Shown here: piece by piece, positions 32,973-42,447 of the stretch | Layout of the letters: every line of letters starts with the position of its first letter | How positions within the stretch are numbered: the first letter of the stretch is position 1 | From: Levilactobacillus cerevisiae | Lineage (GTDB): Bacteria; Bacillota; Bacilli; Lactobacillales; Lactobacillaceae | Direction of reading: 5' to 3' | Length of the DNA: 64,000 bases | NCBI RefSeq assembly: GCF_003946245.1 | Contig: NZ_RHNN01000005.1 | Span: 80,364 to 144,363 of the forward strand | Program-made: the position numbers and the translations under genes | Notes under the pieces: model-generated | The model's database searches: none | The model's input: only the letters and a program-made list of their open reading frames with translations | What the model was told of the DNA's origin: nothing

Positions 32973-34691
32973 ATGCTAACACCAGAACCGATTGACTTGG
33001 CGGCCTTTTACGCCAATCCAGACCGGAGCGTGGCGGTCCTCAACTATAACGCCCGCTTCATTACCAGCATTTTTGATTTAGTGAACAGTGAGGAACTTGC
33101 CAGCTTTGTGCGGTTATTCTTGGACGAACAGCGCGACAAGGTGCCGTTGGACGCCGACCCGACCGCGACGTTTAACCTGGTTTCACCCGAAACTTATCTG
33201 AGTACCGTCAAGGCTATCTTGACTGACCAACCGGACGCTTACAGTCAATTCAAGCCAGCCGACATTTTGGCCAGCATCGAAGACCTGTACTCGTACTACC
33301 GGACCTACTTGCGGGTCGCGACCATGACGGTTCGGCAAAATGACGTGGTCACCAGTGAATTCATGACGATTGATCAGCGTTTCAATGACCTGGTCATTCG
33401 CCTTTACCGGACGATTGAAGAAAAACTTCAAGGTCACGCGAACCACGTTTACCGTCAAATTAGTGCCGGGTCTAGCGCCTGTGTGCTGCTGGAACAGGTC
33501 AAATGGCCCGAACCCGCTGGCTACGAAAAGCTCGGGGACATTCGTTTTATTAGTCGCTTAATGTTGCGGCCACCAATGATGCTCCACACCAAGAGCAACA
33601 AACGTAAGGGTCTGTTCACGGCGACTAAGGTCAACCCACTGGAGAACTTCCAAGGGACCGAGGACGACTGGTTCTGTTACCCGGCTAAAATTGGTGAGAG
33701 CCTGGCTTACATTTACTTCCACCGCGACTACCTGGCTTCCGGGATTGCACTGGCGAACCTGTTCCAATTAGCCGACAGTAGTGAAATTGCTGGCAAGAAG
33801 CCCGACTTGGTCCTGTTATTTGGGACGCCCGGCGTTGCCAGTGACGACCAACCCGAAAATGGCCACTACTTCTACGATGAAGCCAATGGCATTTACGTGG
33901 GGCAGGTGCCTTACAACGACCAGACCACTTACTTTGGCTACATGAAGAAGATGTGTTTGACGCTGCACAACCTGCACATGATTGCCGAAAAGAAGCTGCC
34001 AATTCACGGCTCGATGGTTAAGATTACCTTTGCCAACGGGAAAACCAAGACGGTGGTCTTCTTCGGTGATTCCGGTGCCGGCAAGTCCGAATCCATTGAA
34101 GCGCTGCAAAATGTCGCCGACGAAGAAATTGTAAACATTGAAACCATTTTCGATGACATGGGCAGCTTTAGTCTGGCTGACGGCAAGCTTTACGCTCAGG
34201 GAACTGAAACCGGGGCGTTTGTCCGGCTCGATGATTTGAGTAGTGAAGTGGCCTTCAACAACATGGACCGTGGGGTATACATGAACCCCGAACAGAAGAA
34301 CGCGCGGGTCATCATTCCGGCCAACACCTGGCCACGGATCGTTGCTCACCACGAGATCGATATGTGGGTTTACGCCAACAACTATGACGATGCCATTGGG
34401 ATTCACCGATTCGACGACCAGGAGTCAGCCAAGGCAACCTTCGTGGCTGGCAAACGAAAGGCCCTCGGCACCACGGATGAGGTGGGGATGAGTACGACGT
34501 TCTTCGCCAACCCATTCGGTCCCGTGCAGGAACAAGCGGCAACCAAGCCCGTCATCGATGCCGTCTTTGACCGTTTATTCACGGATGACGTCTACGTGGG
34601 AGAAATCTTCACCCACCTGGGCAACGACAAGTCCCAAGATAAGCTGAACGAATCGGCCAGAGAATTATTGCAGGTCCTGTTGAAGCTGTAA
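32973..34691 (+). CDS. PEPCK/HPr-kinase-like P-loop protein
   Basis: 572 residues, ATG at 32973 with GAAAGGGGC upstream. The central part has a P-loop VVFFGDSGAGKSES (about residues 355-368) followed by IETIFDDMGSFSLADGKLYA, the kinase-1 / kinase-2 arrangement shared by phosphoenolpyruvate carboxykinase and HPr kinase. Upstream are PEPCK-like strands (KLPIHGSMVKITFANGKTKT) and downstream AFNNMDRGVYMNPEQKNARV. Such lactobacillar proteins tend to be annotated as PEPCK (ATP). I do not see the full oxaloacetate-binding set, and the loop reads as much like HprK (GDSGxGKSE). Cytosolic, single gene with its own terminator. Confidence 0.65.
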   Translation: MLTPEPIDLAAFYANPDRSVAVLNYNARFITSIFDLVNSEELASFVRLFLDEQRDKVPLDADPTATFNLVSPETYLSTVKAILTDQPDAYSQFKPADILASIEDLYSYYRTYLRVATMTVRQNDVVTSEFMTIDQRFNDLVIRLYRTIEEKLQGHANHVYRQISAGSSACVLLEQVKWPEPAGYEKLGDIRFISRLMLRPPMMLHTKSNKRKGLFTATKVNPLENFQGTEDDWFCYPAKIGESLAYIYFHRDYLASGIALANLFQLADSSEIAGKKPDLVLLFGTPGVASDDQPENGHYFYDEANGIYVGQVPYNDQTTYFGYMKKMCLTLHNLHMIAEKKLPIHGSMVKITFANGKTKTVVFFGDSGAGKSESIEALQNVADEEIVNIETIFDDMGSFSLADGKLYAQGTETGAFVRLDDLSSEVAFNNMDRGVYMNPEQKNARVIIPANTWPRIVAHHEIDMWVYANNYDDAIGIHRFDDQESAKATFVAGKRKALGTTDEVGMSTTFFANPFGPVQEQAATKPVIDAVFDRLFTDDVYVGEIFTHLGNDKSQDKLNESARELLQVLLKL

Positions 34692-34773
34692 GGCGAGCAG
34701 TGATTTGTACCGGTTCGCGGTGGTCGTGAAGTTGCATGACCTCAGCGCTGCTAAAATTAATTGGATGTATGTC

Positions 34774-34816
34774 AAAAGTCGTGTCGCTCCCATTGTGGGG
34801 GTAACACGACTTTTTT
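34774..34816. terminator. Bidirectional terminator
   Basis: AAAAGTCGTGT..CTCCC pairs with GGGG..ACACGACTTTTTT, between the convergent PEPCK-like and ABC genes. Confidence 0.85.
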
Positions 34817-34824
34817 ATAGCTAA

Positions 34825-35430
34825 CTAGTCCAGGTAAAGGATTTCATCTGCCTGGTCCAGTACCGTTTGAGAATGGGTCGCGACAATCACGATTTTACCC
34901 ATCCTGGCGAAAGCCGCGAGACTTGTCAGGACTAATTTTTCGTTCGCCGTGTCCAGTGCCCCGGTCGGCTCGTCCGCCAAGATGATTGGGGGATCCTTCA
35001 ACAGCATTCTCGCTAGGGCAACGCGCTGACATTCACCACCGGACAAGGTAAAAATCTTGCGGTCAAGGTAGTCGGTGCTGAGGCCAAATTGTTCCAGCGC
35101 AAATTTTAACTGGGTTGGCCGATACCGCTTCGTCAGGGTCAAGTTGGTGCGCACCGTCGCGTCGTCGATCAGCGCATAGTTTTGAAAGAGGTAGCCCAAG
35201 TAACTGTATAAGTAGCGGTGATTCGCGATTTTGGTGATGTCGTGCTTCTGAAAGCAAATGGTCCCGCTGTCTAAATTTTCTAGGGTTGCGATACAGTTTA
35301 ACAGGGTTGATTTACCCGACCCGGATGGTCCTGAGAGGGCGTAAATCAGCCCCGGGTGGAAGTTGTACGTTAAATCAGCGAAGATGACGTGGCGGTCAAA
35401 GGCCTTTGACGCTGACGAGATGGTTAACAT
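34825..35430 (-). CDS. ABC transporter ATP-binding protein (bacteriocin-associated type)
   Basis: 201 residues. Walker A SGPSGSGKSTLLNC, Q-loop YLFQNYALIDDATV, signature FTLSGGECQRVALARMLL, Walker B PIILADEPTGALD and switch histidine VIVATHSQ. This is the MacB/LolD-like subclass serving FtsX-type permeases. The start ATG shares its A with the stop of the permease gene (TAATG), so translation is coupled. The pair probably exports or protects against a peptide. Confidence 0.9.
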   Translation of the reverse strand: MLTISSASKAFDRHVIFADLTYNFHPGLIYALSGPSGSGKSTLLNCIATLENLDSGTICFQKHDITKIANHRYLYSYLGYLFQNYALIDDATVRTNLTLTKRYRPTQLKFALEQFGLSTDYLDRKIFTLSGGECQRVALARMLLKDPPIILADEPTGALDTANEKLVLTSLAAFARMGKIVIVATHSQTVLDQADEILYLD

Positions 35431-37448
35431 TAGTTGTCCCCCTTAAGGCTGGTCTTGAGATGGGTGACGTTGCGCCTGGCTTTGATGACAAGGGTGAGGA
35501 GGGTCAGGCCGCTGGCTGCGAGGTAGTAGGTCAAGGTGACCGGACTAGCTGGCTTCACCACTAACGTGAGGGCCAGCTCCCCTAGGGTGAGACCGGTCAA
35601 AATTACGGCGAAGGCGGCGTGAACCTTGACGAGGGATTGGCCCATCAACGTGCGAATGGCGTGGTCCTGTTGATAAATGCTCAGGTAGAGGGAGCAGGCT
35701 AGAACGCATTCCAACAGGAGCAGACCGACCAATAACGCTAAGATACTTGCCAGTCGAATAACCTGTTGCCGCTGGGTCTGATAAACCTTACTGGCATAGC
35801 TCTTAATATTGGTGTAGCCGCCAATGTGCTGGTATAGGCCGAGTGCGGTCAATTGGCGGTTTAGGTGACGGTAATCGCTGAAACTAAACGCACCATTTGA
35901 CAGCATCGAATTCCACAGGCGGTCGGCGTCATCGTTATCCCCGCCGAGAGATGCCGGTGAAATCACAATGATGACTGGGTCGGGAACACTAGCGTTATAG
36001 TAGCCCAAATCTAAGCCAACCGGATTGTAGGTTAACCGTTGCTGGTGATTCTCGAGTAACTGGGTGTGGACACGTGGGTGGGCGTCATCGTTTGCCGCCA
36101 TGTGACGGAGGTTCATTTGATCCACGTAGGCGTTCGTTAGCTTTTTCCGTTGTTTGGCAAGCTTGGCGGGCAGCAATATGTGGGTCACGGGGTCATTGGC
36201 GGAGAAAGTCAGTCGGTGGCCGGAACTGTCCCGCACCTGATTCAGTCGTAGATACGTCGCGTTCACGAGTAAGACGTTGCCGCCATTGTAATAGTCGCTG
36301 TAATCATTGAAGTCTAAGGTTGGCCGCTCTTCGGCTGCGTTGTAACCCGCATAATTTGCAATGAGTCCGTGATGCTGGGCAGACCATTTTACCAACTGAT
36401 AGGTCTGCCGATCCTCGACTGCTTGTTCCTGGTCGTTAATGTTTATGGCAAGTGTGGGAGAGTACCGCGTAGGCAGGCGTGACCAGGTGCTAACCTGTGC
36501 TTTGATAGCTTGGCTGGTCAGAAACTGTTGCCCCAATGACAAGAGGGCAAACAAAATCAGCAATTCAGTCAAGGTCTTTATCACCAATACGATGGCTAAG
36601 GTCAGACGGCTTTTAGCGCGTCCTTTGATTGTTGGCAGAATGGTGGCTTGCCGATAAGACCATGACCAGATGAGGCCGGCCGCTAAATACACGAGCGTCT
36701 GAGCAATGGCCAGTAACAGTGCCAAGTAAGCCGTGATCCAGAACACGCCCCAGTGTTGCGCGAAGAAGAGGGTACCGAAGACGGTTCCACAGACGATGGC
36801 ATAGTTGGTTAGAAAGAACGCTTGGTCACGTAGGAATGCTCGCTTGAAAATGGTTCGTTTTGTTAACCCCTGAAGGAGCATGATGTTAGCGGCCCGTAAA
36901 CTTTTGAAATTGTGAATCACGAGCGTTAAGAACAGTAAGAGAAGCAGTAGTGCTAAGAAAATACTGTAGTCATTCGCTAGGAGAAAGTCGCTTATCCGTA
37001 AATGCCAGTTTTCTGATTTGCGCTCAAAGGTTAATCCCAGGCTAGTGAGTTCATGGCGCATGACCTGCGAGCTAATGGGGCCAAAGACGTACAAGGGATA
37101 ACGTAGGTCACTAGTTAAGAATTCAGAACGGGAAGCCAGCGCTGATTTTGAAATCTGATTGGCGGTAAAGTGATGGGCCTTGCCCAGAACATAATAGCTG
37201 GGATGGGCGTCAGCACTGGGCGTGGGTACCCAAAACTCTTTAACGATGTTGATCTGGTGATGATTGGCAAAGCTTTCTAAGCGGTGATTGATTTCGTTAG
37301 ACGTTAGTTTGTTAGCGCTGTGGGTGATGTTGTACGGTTGTTCAAGGCTAGAGAGACCGGTTGCGCCAACCGATTGACTGAAAGCCCAGAGTAGGAACCC
37401 GAAGCCAATGGCGACGATGATGAGAACGGCATTGCGAATTTTATTCAT
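35430..37448 (-). CDS. ABC permease, bacteriocin-associated integral membrane protein (DUF1430-like)
   Basis: 672 residues. ATG at 37448 with GAGGAGCCTAAACC upstream. One N-terminal membrane helix (NAVLIIVAIGFGFLLWAF), an outside domain to about residue 155, four central helices (FLALLLLLLFLTLVIHN onward), a large outside domain of ~240 residues, and three C-terminal helices (LASILALLVGLLLLECVLAC). This layout is that of permeases found with lactococcin-972-type bacteriocins. No small bacteriocin precursor is visible next to it, so the substrate is open. Confidence 0.8.
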   Translation of the reverse strand: MNKIRNAVLIIVAIGFGFLLWAFSQSVGATGLSSLEQPYNITHSANKLTSNEINHRLESFANHHQINIVKEFWVPTPSADAHPSYYVLGKAHHFTANQISKSALASRSEFLTSDLRYPLYVFGPISSQVMRHELTSLGLTFERKSENWHLRISDFLLANDYSIFLALLLLLLFLTLVIHNFKSLRAANIMLLQGLTKRTIFKRAFLRDQAFFLTNYAIVCGTVFGTLFFAQHWGVFWITAYLALLLAIAQTLVYLAAGLIWSWSYRQATILPTIKGRAKSRLTLAIVLVIKTLTELLILFALLSLGQQFLTSQAIKAQVSTWSRLPTRYSPTLAININDQEQAVEDRQTYQLVKWSAQHHGLIANYAGYNAAEERPTLDFNDYSDYYNGGNVLLVNATYLRLNQVRDSSGHRLTFSANDPVTHILLPAKLAKQRKKLTNAYVDQMNLRHMAANDDAHPRVHTQLLENHQQRLTYNPVGLDLGYYNASVPDPVIIVISPASLGGDNDDADRLWNSMLSNGAFSFSDYRHLNRQLTALGLYQHIGGYTNIKSYASKVYQTQRQQVIRLASILALLVGLLLLECVLACSLYLSIYQQDHAIRTLMGQSLVKVHAAFAVILTGLTLGELALTLVVKPASPVTLTYYLAASGLTLLTLVIKARRNVTHLKTSLKGDN

Positions 37449-37829
37449 GGTTTAGGCTCCTCGTTTGTTAGAGGTTATCATAGACTGAATTTTTGTTCAA
37501 TGGCAGAATGATACATACGATGTCCAATTATAACGAAATTAATATTTCAAACGCTGCTAGACCGGTTAGACAGGGCAAATTTGTTGGATTATCGCTTCCA
37601 GCTAAATTTATTTTTTTGTTTTTTTCTGCATATAACCCGGCGAAAATGATTTCATCAGTAATCTAGTATCCTTTAGACAAATCCTAAAAGTAAAGTCGAA
37701 AAAAGCGGCAGACCAGCAAGCATAACCTTGCCAGTCTACCGCTTTATAATTGTAGAAATCAGTATCAATCAGGTGCACAGACAGTCATGACCACGGGCCC
37801 CGACGCACAACTAAAATTGCACAACAATC

Positions 37830-38021
37830 GTAGCCGAAGGAAGCCAGGGACGCAGCCAGCTGTGTCGGTGTTCTAAGACCGAGCGTTCCCCTCGGCCTTA
37901 GAACACGGGACGACCTTGGAAACTCGCGGTTTGGGCGAGGTTTCAAGTCGAGGTGGAAGCCCGTTTCTCAGGCTGGAACTGGCCCCACAGCAGGCGGAGT
38001 CCCTGGAATCCGCAGGCGGCC
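37830..38021 (-). repeat. Cloverleaf intergenic element, type II, reverse
   Basis: Outer AGCCAGGGAC / GTCCCTGGA. Hairpins GTGTTCTAAG / CTTAGAACAC, CTTGGAAACTCG / CGAGGTTTCAAG, and the diagnostic one reversed and partly decayed. Ends TAGCCGAAGG and CCGCAGGCGG. The rest of the gap (37449-37829) shows nothing recognisable. Confidence 0.75.
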
Positions 38022-38055
38022 AATGTTCCTGTGTCCTAAATCACTAAAACAATCT

Positions 38056-39021
38056 TTAGTTAAAAGCCGCCAAAAGAGCGGTCATGAATGCCTGGGCGTC
38101 GCCGACGTAGCCGTAATCGGCCACCTCAAAGATGGGCGCCCGTTCATCCGAGTTCACGGCGACAATGGTCTGTGAATCCTGCATCCCCACCAAATACTGA
38201 ACGGCACCGCTAATCCCAAAGTTGATGATCAACTCGGGATGAATCGTGTTGCCACTCTGGCCGATCTGGTCGTCGTGGGTGAAGCGGTCCTGGTCCGTCA
38301 ATGGCCGGGAAACGCCAATCCGACCGCCGAGCTTTTCAGCGAGCTTGGTGGCGTTAGCAATAGTTGCGGCACTGGCGGCACCACGCCCCAGGGCAACGAC
38401 GCGACTGGCATCGCCAACTGTGGTGGCCGTGTTGACCACTGGTACGGCGGCTTTGACTTGCAGGCGGTCAACGGGGTGGAAGGTCACCGTATCCGTGGTC
38501 ACCGTGGCGTCTCCAGCAGCGGGGGTTGCCACGAAGGTGTTCGGCCGAACCGTGGCCATTTGCGGCCGGTGGTCCGGACAGATAATTTCGCACATGATGT
38601 TATCGCCGTAGGATGGCTTGGTGGCGACCAAGGTGTCGTCATCAAAACGCAGGTCCAGGCAGTCGGCGGTCAGTCCCGTTTGGAGCTTGGCCTGTAGCCG
38701 GGGCGCAATGGAGCGACCGGTAATTGTTGCGCCAAATAGTAGTGAATTTGGTTGGTATTTTTCAACCAACTGTTGCAGGGCATCGGCATGCTCAGCGTCC
38801 GTGGCCGTTGGGAAGCGGTCGTCACGCACGACCCGAATTTCGTCGGGGCCATACGCCTTGAGCTCGTCTTCCAAGTGGTCGGTGGTGGCTTCCAGCAAGA
38901 TCGTCACGACGTTAAATTGGTCGCCGGCTAATCCCTTGGCCTTCGTAATCAGTTGTTGGGTGGTGGGTTCGATGTGATCTAAGCGGCGTTCCGCAATGAC
39001 CCATAATTCTGGTTTTGACAT
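38056..39021 (-). CDS. etfA: Electron transfer flavoprotein, alpha subunit
   Basis: 321 residues. The C-terminal FAD domain is intact: VVALGRGAASAATIANATKL, GVSRPLTD, GQSGNTIHPELIINFGISGA, QYLVGMQDSQTIVAVNSDER, and FEVADYGYVGD. It starts 13 nt after the etfB stop with AAGGAGGAAGCTGCT as ribosome site. With EtfB it carries electrons from (or to) the acyl-CoA dehydrogenase encoded upstream in the same operon. No Etf:quinone oxidoreductase or other partner is in view. Confidence 0.93.
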   Translation of the reverse strand: MSKPELWVIAERRLDHIEPTTQQLITKAKGLAGDQFNVVTILLEATTDHLEDELKAYGPDEIRVVRDDRFPTATDAEHADALQQLVEKYQPNSLLFGATITGRSIAPRLQAKLQTGLTADCLDLRFDDDTLVATKPSYGDNIMCEIICPDHRPQMATVRPNTFVATPAAGDATVTTDTVTFHPVDRLQVKAAVPVVNTATTVGDASRVVALGRGAASAATIANATKLAEKLGGRIGVSRPLTDQDRFTHDDQIGQSGNTIHPELIINFGISGAVQYLVGMQDSQTIVAVNSDERAPIFEVADYGYVGDAQAFMTALLAAFN

Positions 39022-39034
39022 AGCAGCTTCCTCC

Positions 39035-39826
39035 TTAGATTAGTTGTCGTTCCTTCAGCGCCTTGATCAACTGGCTGGCGGCCTCACTCGGCGTACCGGT
39101 CAGTGGCGTTAGCTCCCGTTTGACCGGCTCTGGCGCGTAGACCTTGGTCACAATCGTGGGTGAACCGGCCTGGCCCAAACGAGAATCGTCCAGGTCGAGG
39201 TCGTCGTGGTGCCAAACGGTGAGGGACTTGGCAAAGCTGAGCTGAATGTTACGTGGCGTGGGATAACGCGGCGTGTTGAGTTCGCTCCGGACACTAACCA
39301 CGGCGGGCAGTTGGGCAACCAGCGTCTGCTTGGTGTCCTCCAGCAGGCGTTCGGCTGTGACTTCATTGGCACCACTCAGTCGTAAGCTGGCCGCGTAGGT
39401 GATTTGTGGTTGGTGGAGAAATTCAGCCACAATGGGGCCCACCTGACCGGTATCGGCGTCAACGGCTTGGCGACCAAATAAAATCAGGTCGGCGTGGTCG
39501 ATTTTCTTCAGGGCTTGAGCAATCACGTAACCGGTCGCCAAGGTATCGGCACCGGCAAAGGCCCGGTCAGACAGGAGGTATCCCTCATCGGCGCCCATGG
39601 CCATGCCCTCGCGCAGGGATTCGGCGTAGTCGTCGGGGCCCATCGTCAGGAGGGCGACCTGCACGTCGTCACGGCTATCCTTCAAGGTCAGCGCCAGTTC
39701 GATGGCATTTTTATCAAATGGATTCATCACACCGGCCAGGCCACGGCGATCCAGGTTGTGGGTGACGGGGTCAATCGTGACGTCGTTGGTTTCTGGAACT
39801 TGTTTGATACAAACCACAATTTTCAT
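39035..39826 (-). CDS. etfB: Electron transfer flavoprotein, beta subunit
   Basis: 263 residues from the ATG at 39826 (MKIVVCIKQVPETNDVTIDP) with AGGAGGTTCCCC upstream. Typical EtfB: GVMNPFDKNAIELALTLKD, LTMGPDDYAESLREGMAMGA, DEGYLLSDRAFAGADTLATG, LILFGRQAVDADTGQVGPIV. Operon middle gene: 10 nt after acyl-CoA dehydrogenase, 13 nt before etfA. Bifurcating and plain forms cannot be told apart by eye. Confidence 0.93.
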   Translation of the reverse strand: MKIVVCIKQVPETNDVTIDPVTHNLDRRGLAGVMNPFDKNAIELALTLKDSRDDVQVALLTMGPDDYAESLREGMAMGADEGYLLSDRAFAGADTLATGYVIAQALKKIDHADLILFGRQAVDADTGQVGPIVAEFLHQPQITYAASLRLSGANEVTAERLLEDTKQTLVAQLPAVVSVRSELNTPRYPTPRNIQLSFAKSLTVWHHDDLDLDDSRLGQAGSPTIVTKVYAPEPVKRELTPLTGTPSEAASQLIKALKERQLI

Positions 39827-39836
39827 GGGGAACCTC

Positions 39837-40958
39837 CTATTTATTAAATTCAGCGTTGGCAATGGCGGAGCGCATCTTCTCGACGGTCCCTTCGGCAATT
39901 TCCATCGCCCGGGCGTCGCGAATCAGGTGTTCTACCGGGTATTCACGACTGTAACCGTAACCCGCTAAAATTTGCAGGGCATCGTCACCAGCACTAACGG
40001 CGGAGCGGGAACCGTGGGCCTTGGCCATTGCGGCTTCTTCACTGTACGGTTGACCGGCAGCCTTGAGCTGGGCGGCGCGTTGGTACAGCAGCTTCGTGGT
40101 TTCCTTACGCATGGCAATGTCGGCCACTTTGCGGTGGGTCACTTGGAGTTCGGTCAGCTGTTTATCGCCGGCCTTGCGCTCCTTGGCGTAGTCGGTCGCA
40201 ATCTTCAGTTCGTGTTCCATGATGCCGGTCAACACGGCACCCATCAGAACGCGGGCGTCGTCGTGGGCGGAATCCCCAATCAGGCCGCCATCGCCGAGCT
40301 TGCCCAGCAGGTGGTCGTCATCCACGACGATGTGGTCCATCACCACTTCACCAACTGGCGTGCCTCGCAGACCGATGAAGTCTTCGCGTTTGCCAAATGA
40401 AAATCCGGGCATGTCTTGGTCCACCACGAAGACGGAGAGCTCGGCGGGAGCAGTCTTGACCAGGACACAGTAGACCTGGGCCAAGCCGCCGTTGGTAATC
40501 ATAATTTTATCGCCGTTAATGACCCAGTGATCTCCTTCACGAGTGGCGGTGGAGCTGATACCCATCGGGTTGGAGCCACCGGAGGCTTCGGTCATGGAAA
40601 AGGCGAAGATCCGGTCATTAGCGGAGGGGAGCAGCGCTTGTTGCAGGGCTGGCGTCCCGAATTTAAGGATTTGGTCAATCGTTTTAAAATGGCCCTCAAG
40701 GGTGACTGCTGTACTAGCATTTCCCCGGGCGATGTGGTTTAGCGCGGTTGCTGTAACCTCGGGGCCGAAGCCAGCACCGCCGAATTCTTGGGGAAGCATG
40801 AGGCCTAAGAAACCGGTCGCGGTCAGCTGATCAATGAAGCCTTCTGGGAAGTCCTGAGCAGCGTCCATGGACATATCGTAGGGACTGATTTCCCGGGCGG
40901 TGTAGTCGTCGACCATTTGTAGTAACAGTTTCTCGGCAGCAGCAGTTGTAGATGGCAT
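39837..40958 (-). CDS. Acyl-CoA dehydrogenase
   Basis: 373 residues from the ATG at 40958 with AAGGAGGAAATATTT upstream. Family blocks: LMLPQEFGGAGFGPEVTATA, FAFSMTEASGGSNPMGISST (flavin/substrate loop), GDHWVINGDKIMITNGGLAQ, GFSFGKREDFIGLRGTPVGE, and the C-terminal QILAGYGYSREYPVEHLIRD, ARAMEIAEGTVEKMR with the catalytic Glu region. It oxidises an acyl-CoA to the enoyl-CoA, or runs in reverse, passing electrons to the Etf pair behind it. Beta-oxidation is generally missing in lactobacilli and no CoA-transferase or hydratase is adjacent, so substrate and purpose are unclear. Confidence 0.9.
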   Translation of the reverse strand: MPSTTAAAEKLLLQMVDDYTAREISPYDMSMDAAQDFPEGFIDQLTATGFLGLMLPQEFGGAGFGPEVTATALNHIARGNASTAVTLEGHFKTIDQILKFGTPALQQALLPSANDRIFAFSMTEASGGSNPMGISSTATREGDHWVINGDKIMITNGGLAQVYCVLVKTAPAELSVFVVDQDMPGFSFGKREDFIGLRGTPVGEVVMDHIVVDDDHLLGKLGDGGLIGDSAHDDARVLMGAVLTGIMEHELKIATDYAKERKAGDKQLTELQVTHRKVADIAMRKETTKLLYQRAAQLKAAGQPYSEEAAMAKAHGSRSAVSAGDDALQILAGYGYSREYPVEHLIRDARAMEIAEGTVEKMRSAIANAEFNK

Positions 40959-41135
40959 AAATATTTCCTCCTTAAGCAAGCACAAATTGTGACGTATTGA
41001 ACGATTGAGGCCAGTATAGCGAATAATCAATTGATAAGTCCAGTGAAAGTTTATGATTGTTGAATATCCATCATGCCTACTAGGAATAATTCGGATTCGC
41101 TGGAAGAATACAAAGAGGTAAAAGTTCTAGGAAAA

Positions 41136-41178
41136 TTTAGTAAATAAATTGGTACTTTGAGCCCGGTTAGAGTACAAT
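41136..41178 (+). promoter_or_regulatory. galM promoter with operator-like motif
   Basis: TTTAGTAAATAAA (41136-41148) resembles half of the GalR-like palindrome before galK. TTGGTA (41149-41154), 18 bp, TACAAT (41173-41178) form a promoter 36 bp before the galM start. Confidence 0.5.
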
Positions 41179-41213
41179 GAAAACGGATTCTTATATGGAG
41201 GTGCTCGATTATT

Positions 41214-42236
41214 ATGGAAATTACGAAAAGCGCAGCTGGGACGTTGAACCAGCAAGAAGTTACGAAGTACTTACTCACGAACCAACAAGGAACACGTGTC
41301 GCCATCCTGACTTGGGGGGCAACCTTACAGGAATTTAGCGTGGTCGAAGACGGCCAAACGCACAACCTGATTGTTAACCTGCCAGACTTGAAGGGCTACG
41401 ATCACAACCCATACTACTTATGCCAAGCGTTAGGCCGGGTCGCTGGCCGAATTGCCGGTGCGCAATTTGAAATCGACGGTAAGACGACGCACCTGGACCA
41501 AAACGAAAAGCCAAACGCCAGCCACGGTGGCCCTCACGGCTTTACTTTTGCCAACTGGGATGCCACGACGACTGAAACGACGGACACAGCTAGCGTTGTG
41601 CTGACCCATACGTCTACTGAGGCCGATGACAAGTATCCTGGTACCATGGCAACCACCATCACGTACACGTTGACGGAAGAGAACCGCTTGGACATTACCT
41701 TTGACGCCAAGAGTGATGCCGCCACGCTGTTCAACCCAACGGTCCACACCTACTTTAACGTCACTGACGATCAACACAGCTTGGACGACCAATGGTTGAA
41801 GCTGAGTGGTGACAAACGCCTGGTCTTAAACGGCGAAAAGATTCCCACCGGCGAAATGATCAAGACTGCCGGTACCGGTTACGACTTCAGCAAGCCCCGG
41901 ACTATCAAAGATGGTTTGGACCAACTGCACAAGACGGGTCAAGTCGAATACGACGATGCCTTTGTCGTTGAACCTAGCAAGGACACCCCAATCGCCACTG
42001 TTGGTGATGAAGGCGGTCACCGTGAAGTTGAAGTTTATTCCGACCGGAATGCTTTGGTTGTCTTCACGGCTAATCCTACTGACGCTAAACGCGCTGATGC
42101 TCGGGATTACAATGCTTTGGCTATGGAGGCGCAGACTTTGCCGGATGCGATTCACCATGCCGATTTCGGCGACGTCATCCTTCCCGCCAACCAACCTGTC
42201 ACGCACTTCATCAGCTACCAATACGTTCGTAAGTAA
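41214..42236 (+). CDS. galM: Aldose 1-epimerase (galactose mutarotase)
   Basis: 340 residues. ATG at 41214 with GGAGGTGCTCGATT upstream. It interconverts beta- and alpha-galactose so that GalK can act. Visible: TWGATLQEFSVVEDGQTHNL, ALGRVAGRIAGAQFEIDGKT, the substrate His in NASHGGPHGF, and the catalytic His in FNPTVHTYFNV, with a late Glu-containing strand (VEVYSDRNALVVFTAN). It is separated from the other gal genes by two cloverleaf elements and pgm, so it has its own promoter. Confidence 0.92.
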   Translation: MEITKSAAGTLNQQEVTKYLLTNQQGTRVAILTWGATLQEFSVVEDGQTHNLIVNLPDLKGYDHNPYYLCQALGRVAGRIAGAQFEIDGKTTHLDQNEKPNASHGGPHGFTFANWDATTTETTDTASVVLTHTSTEADDKYPGTMATTITYTLTEENRLDITFDAKSDAATLFNPTVHTYFNVTDDQHSLDDQWLKLSGDKRLVLNGEKIPTGEMIKTAGTGYDFSKPRTIKDGLDQLHKTGQVEYDDAFVVEPSKDTPIATVGDEGGHREVEVYSDRNALVVFTANPTDAKRADARDYNALAMEAQTLPDAIHHADFGDVILPANQPVTHFISYQYVRK

Positions 42237-42242
42237 CGGGTT

Positions 42243-42447
42243 GGTTGTGTCCTGCCGCTTCGGCGGCTAGGTACTCCCGACCTGTGGGGCAACCTGTGGA
42301 GCCGAAAATCGGTCTCCACAGGCGCACTTAAGCCTTGCAAAAATCGCAAGTCTTAAGCACGTCCCAGTTTCTAAGGCCGGGAAGAACGCCCGACCAAAGA
42401 AACTCGTCACTGGTCGTCCGTACCTAGCCACCTTCAGCTGACACAAC
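42243..42447 (+). repeat. Cloverleaf intergenic element, type II, forward
   Basis: Outer GTTGTGTC / GACACAAC and CTAGGTAC / GTACCTAG. Hairpins CCTGTGGAGCC / CGGTCTCCACAGG, CTTAAGCC / GTCTTAAG, TTTCTAAGGCC / GACCAAAGAAA. Confidence 0.8.
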
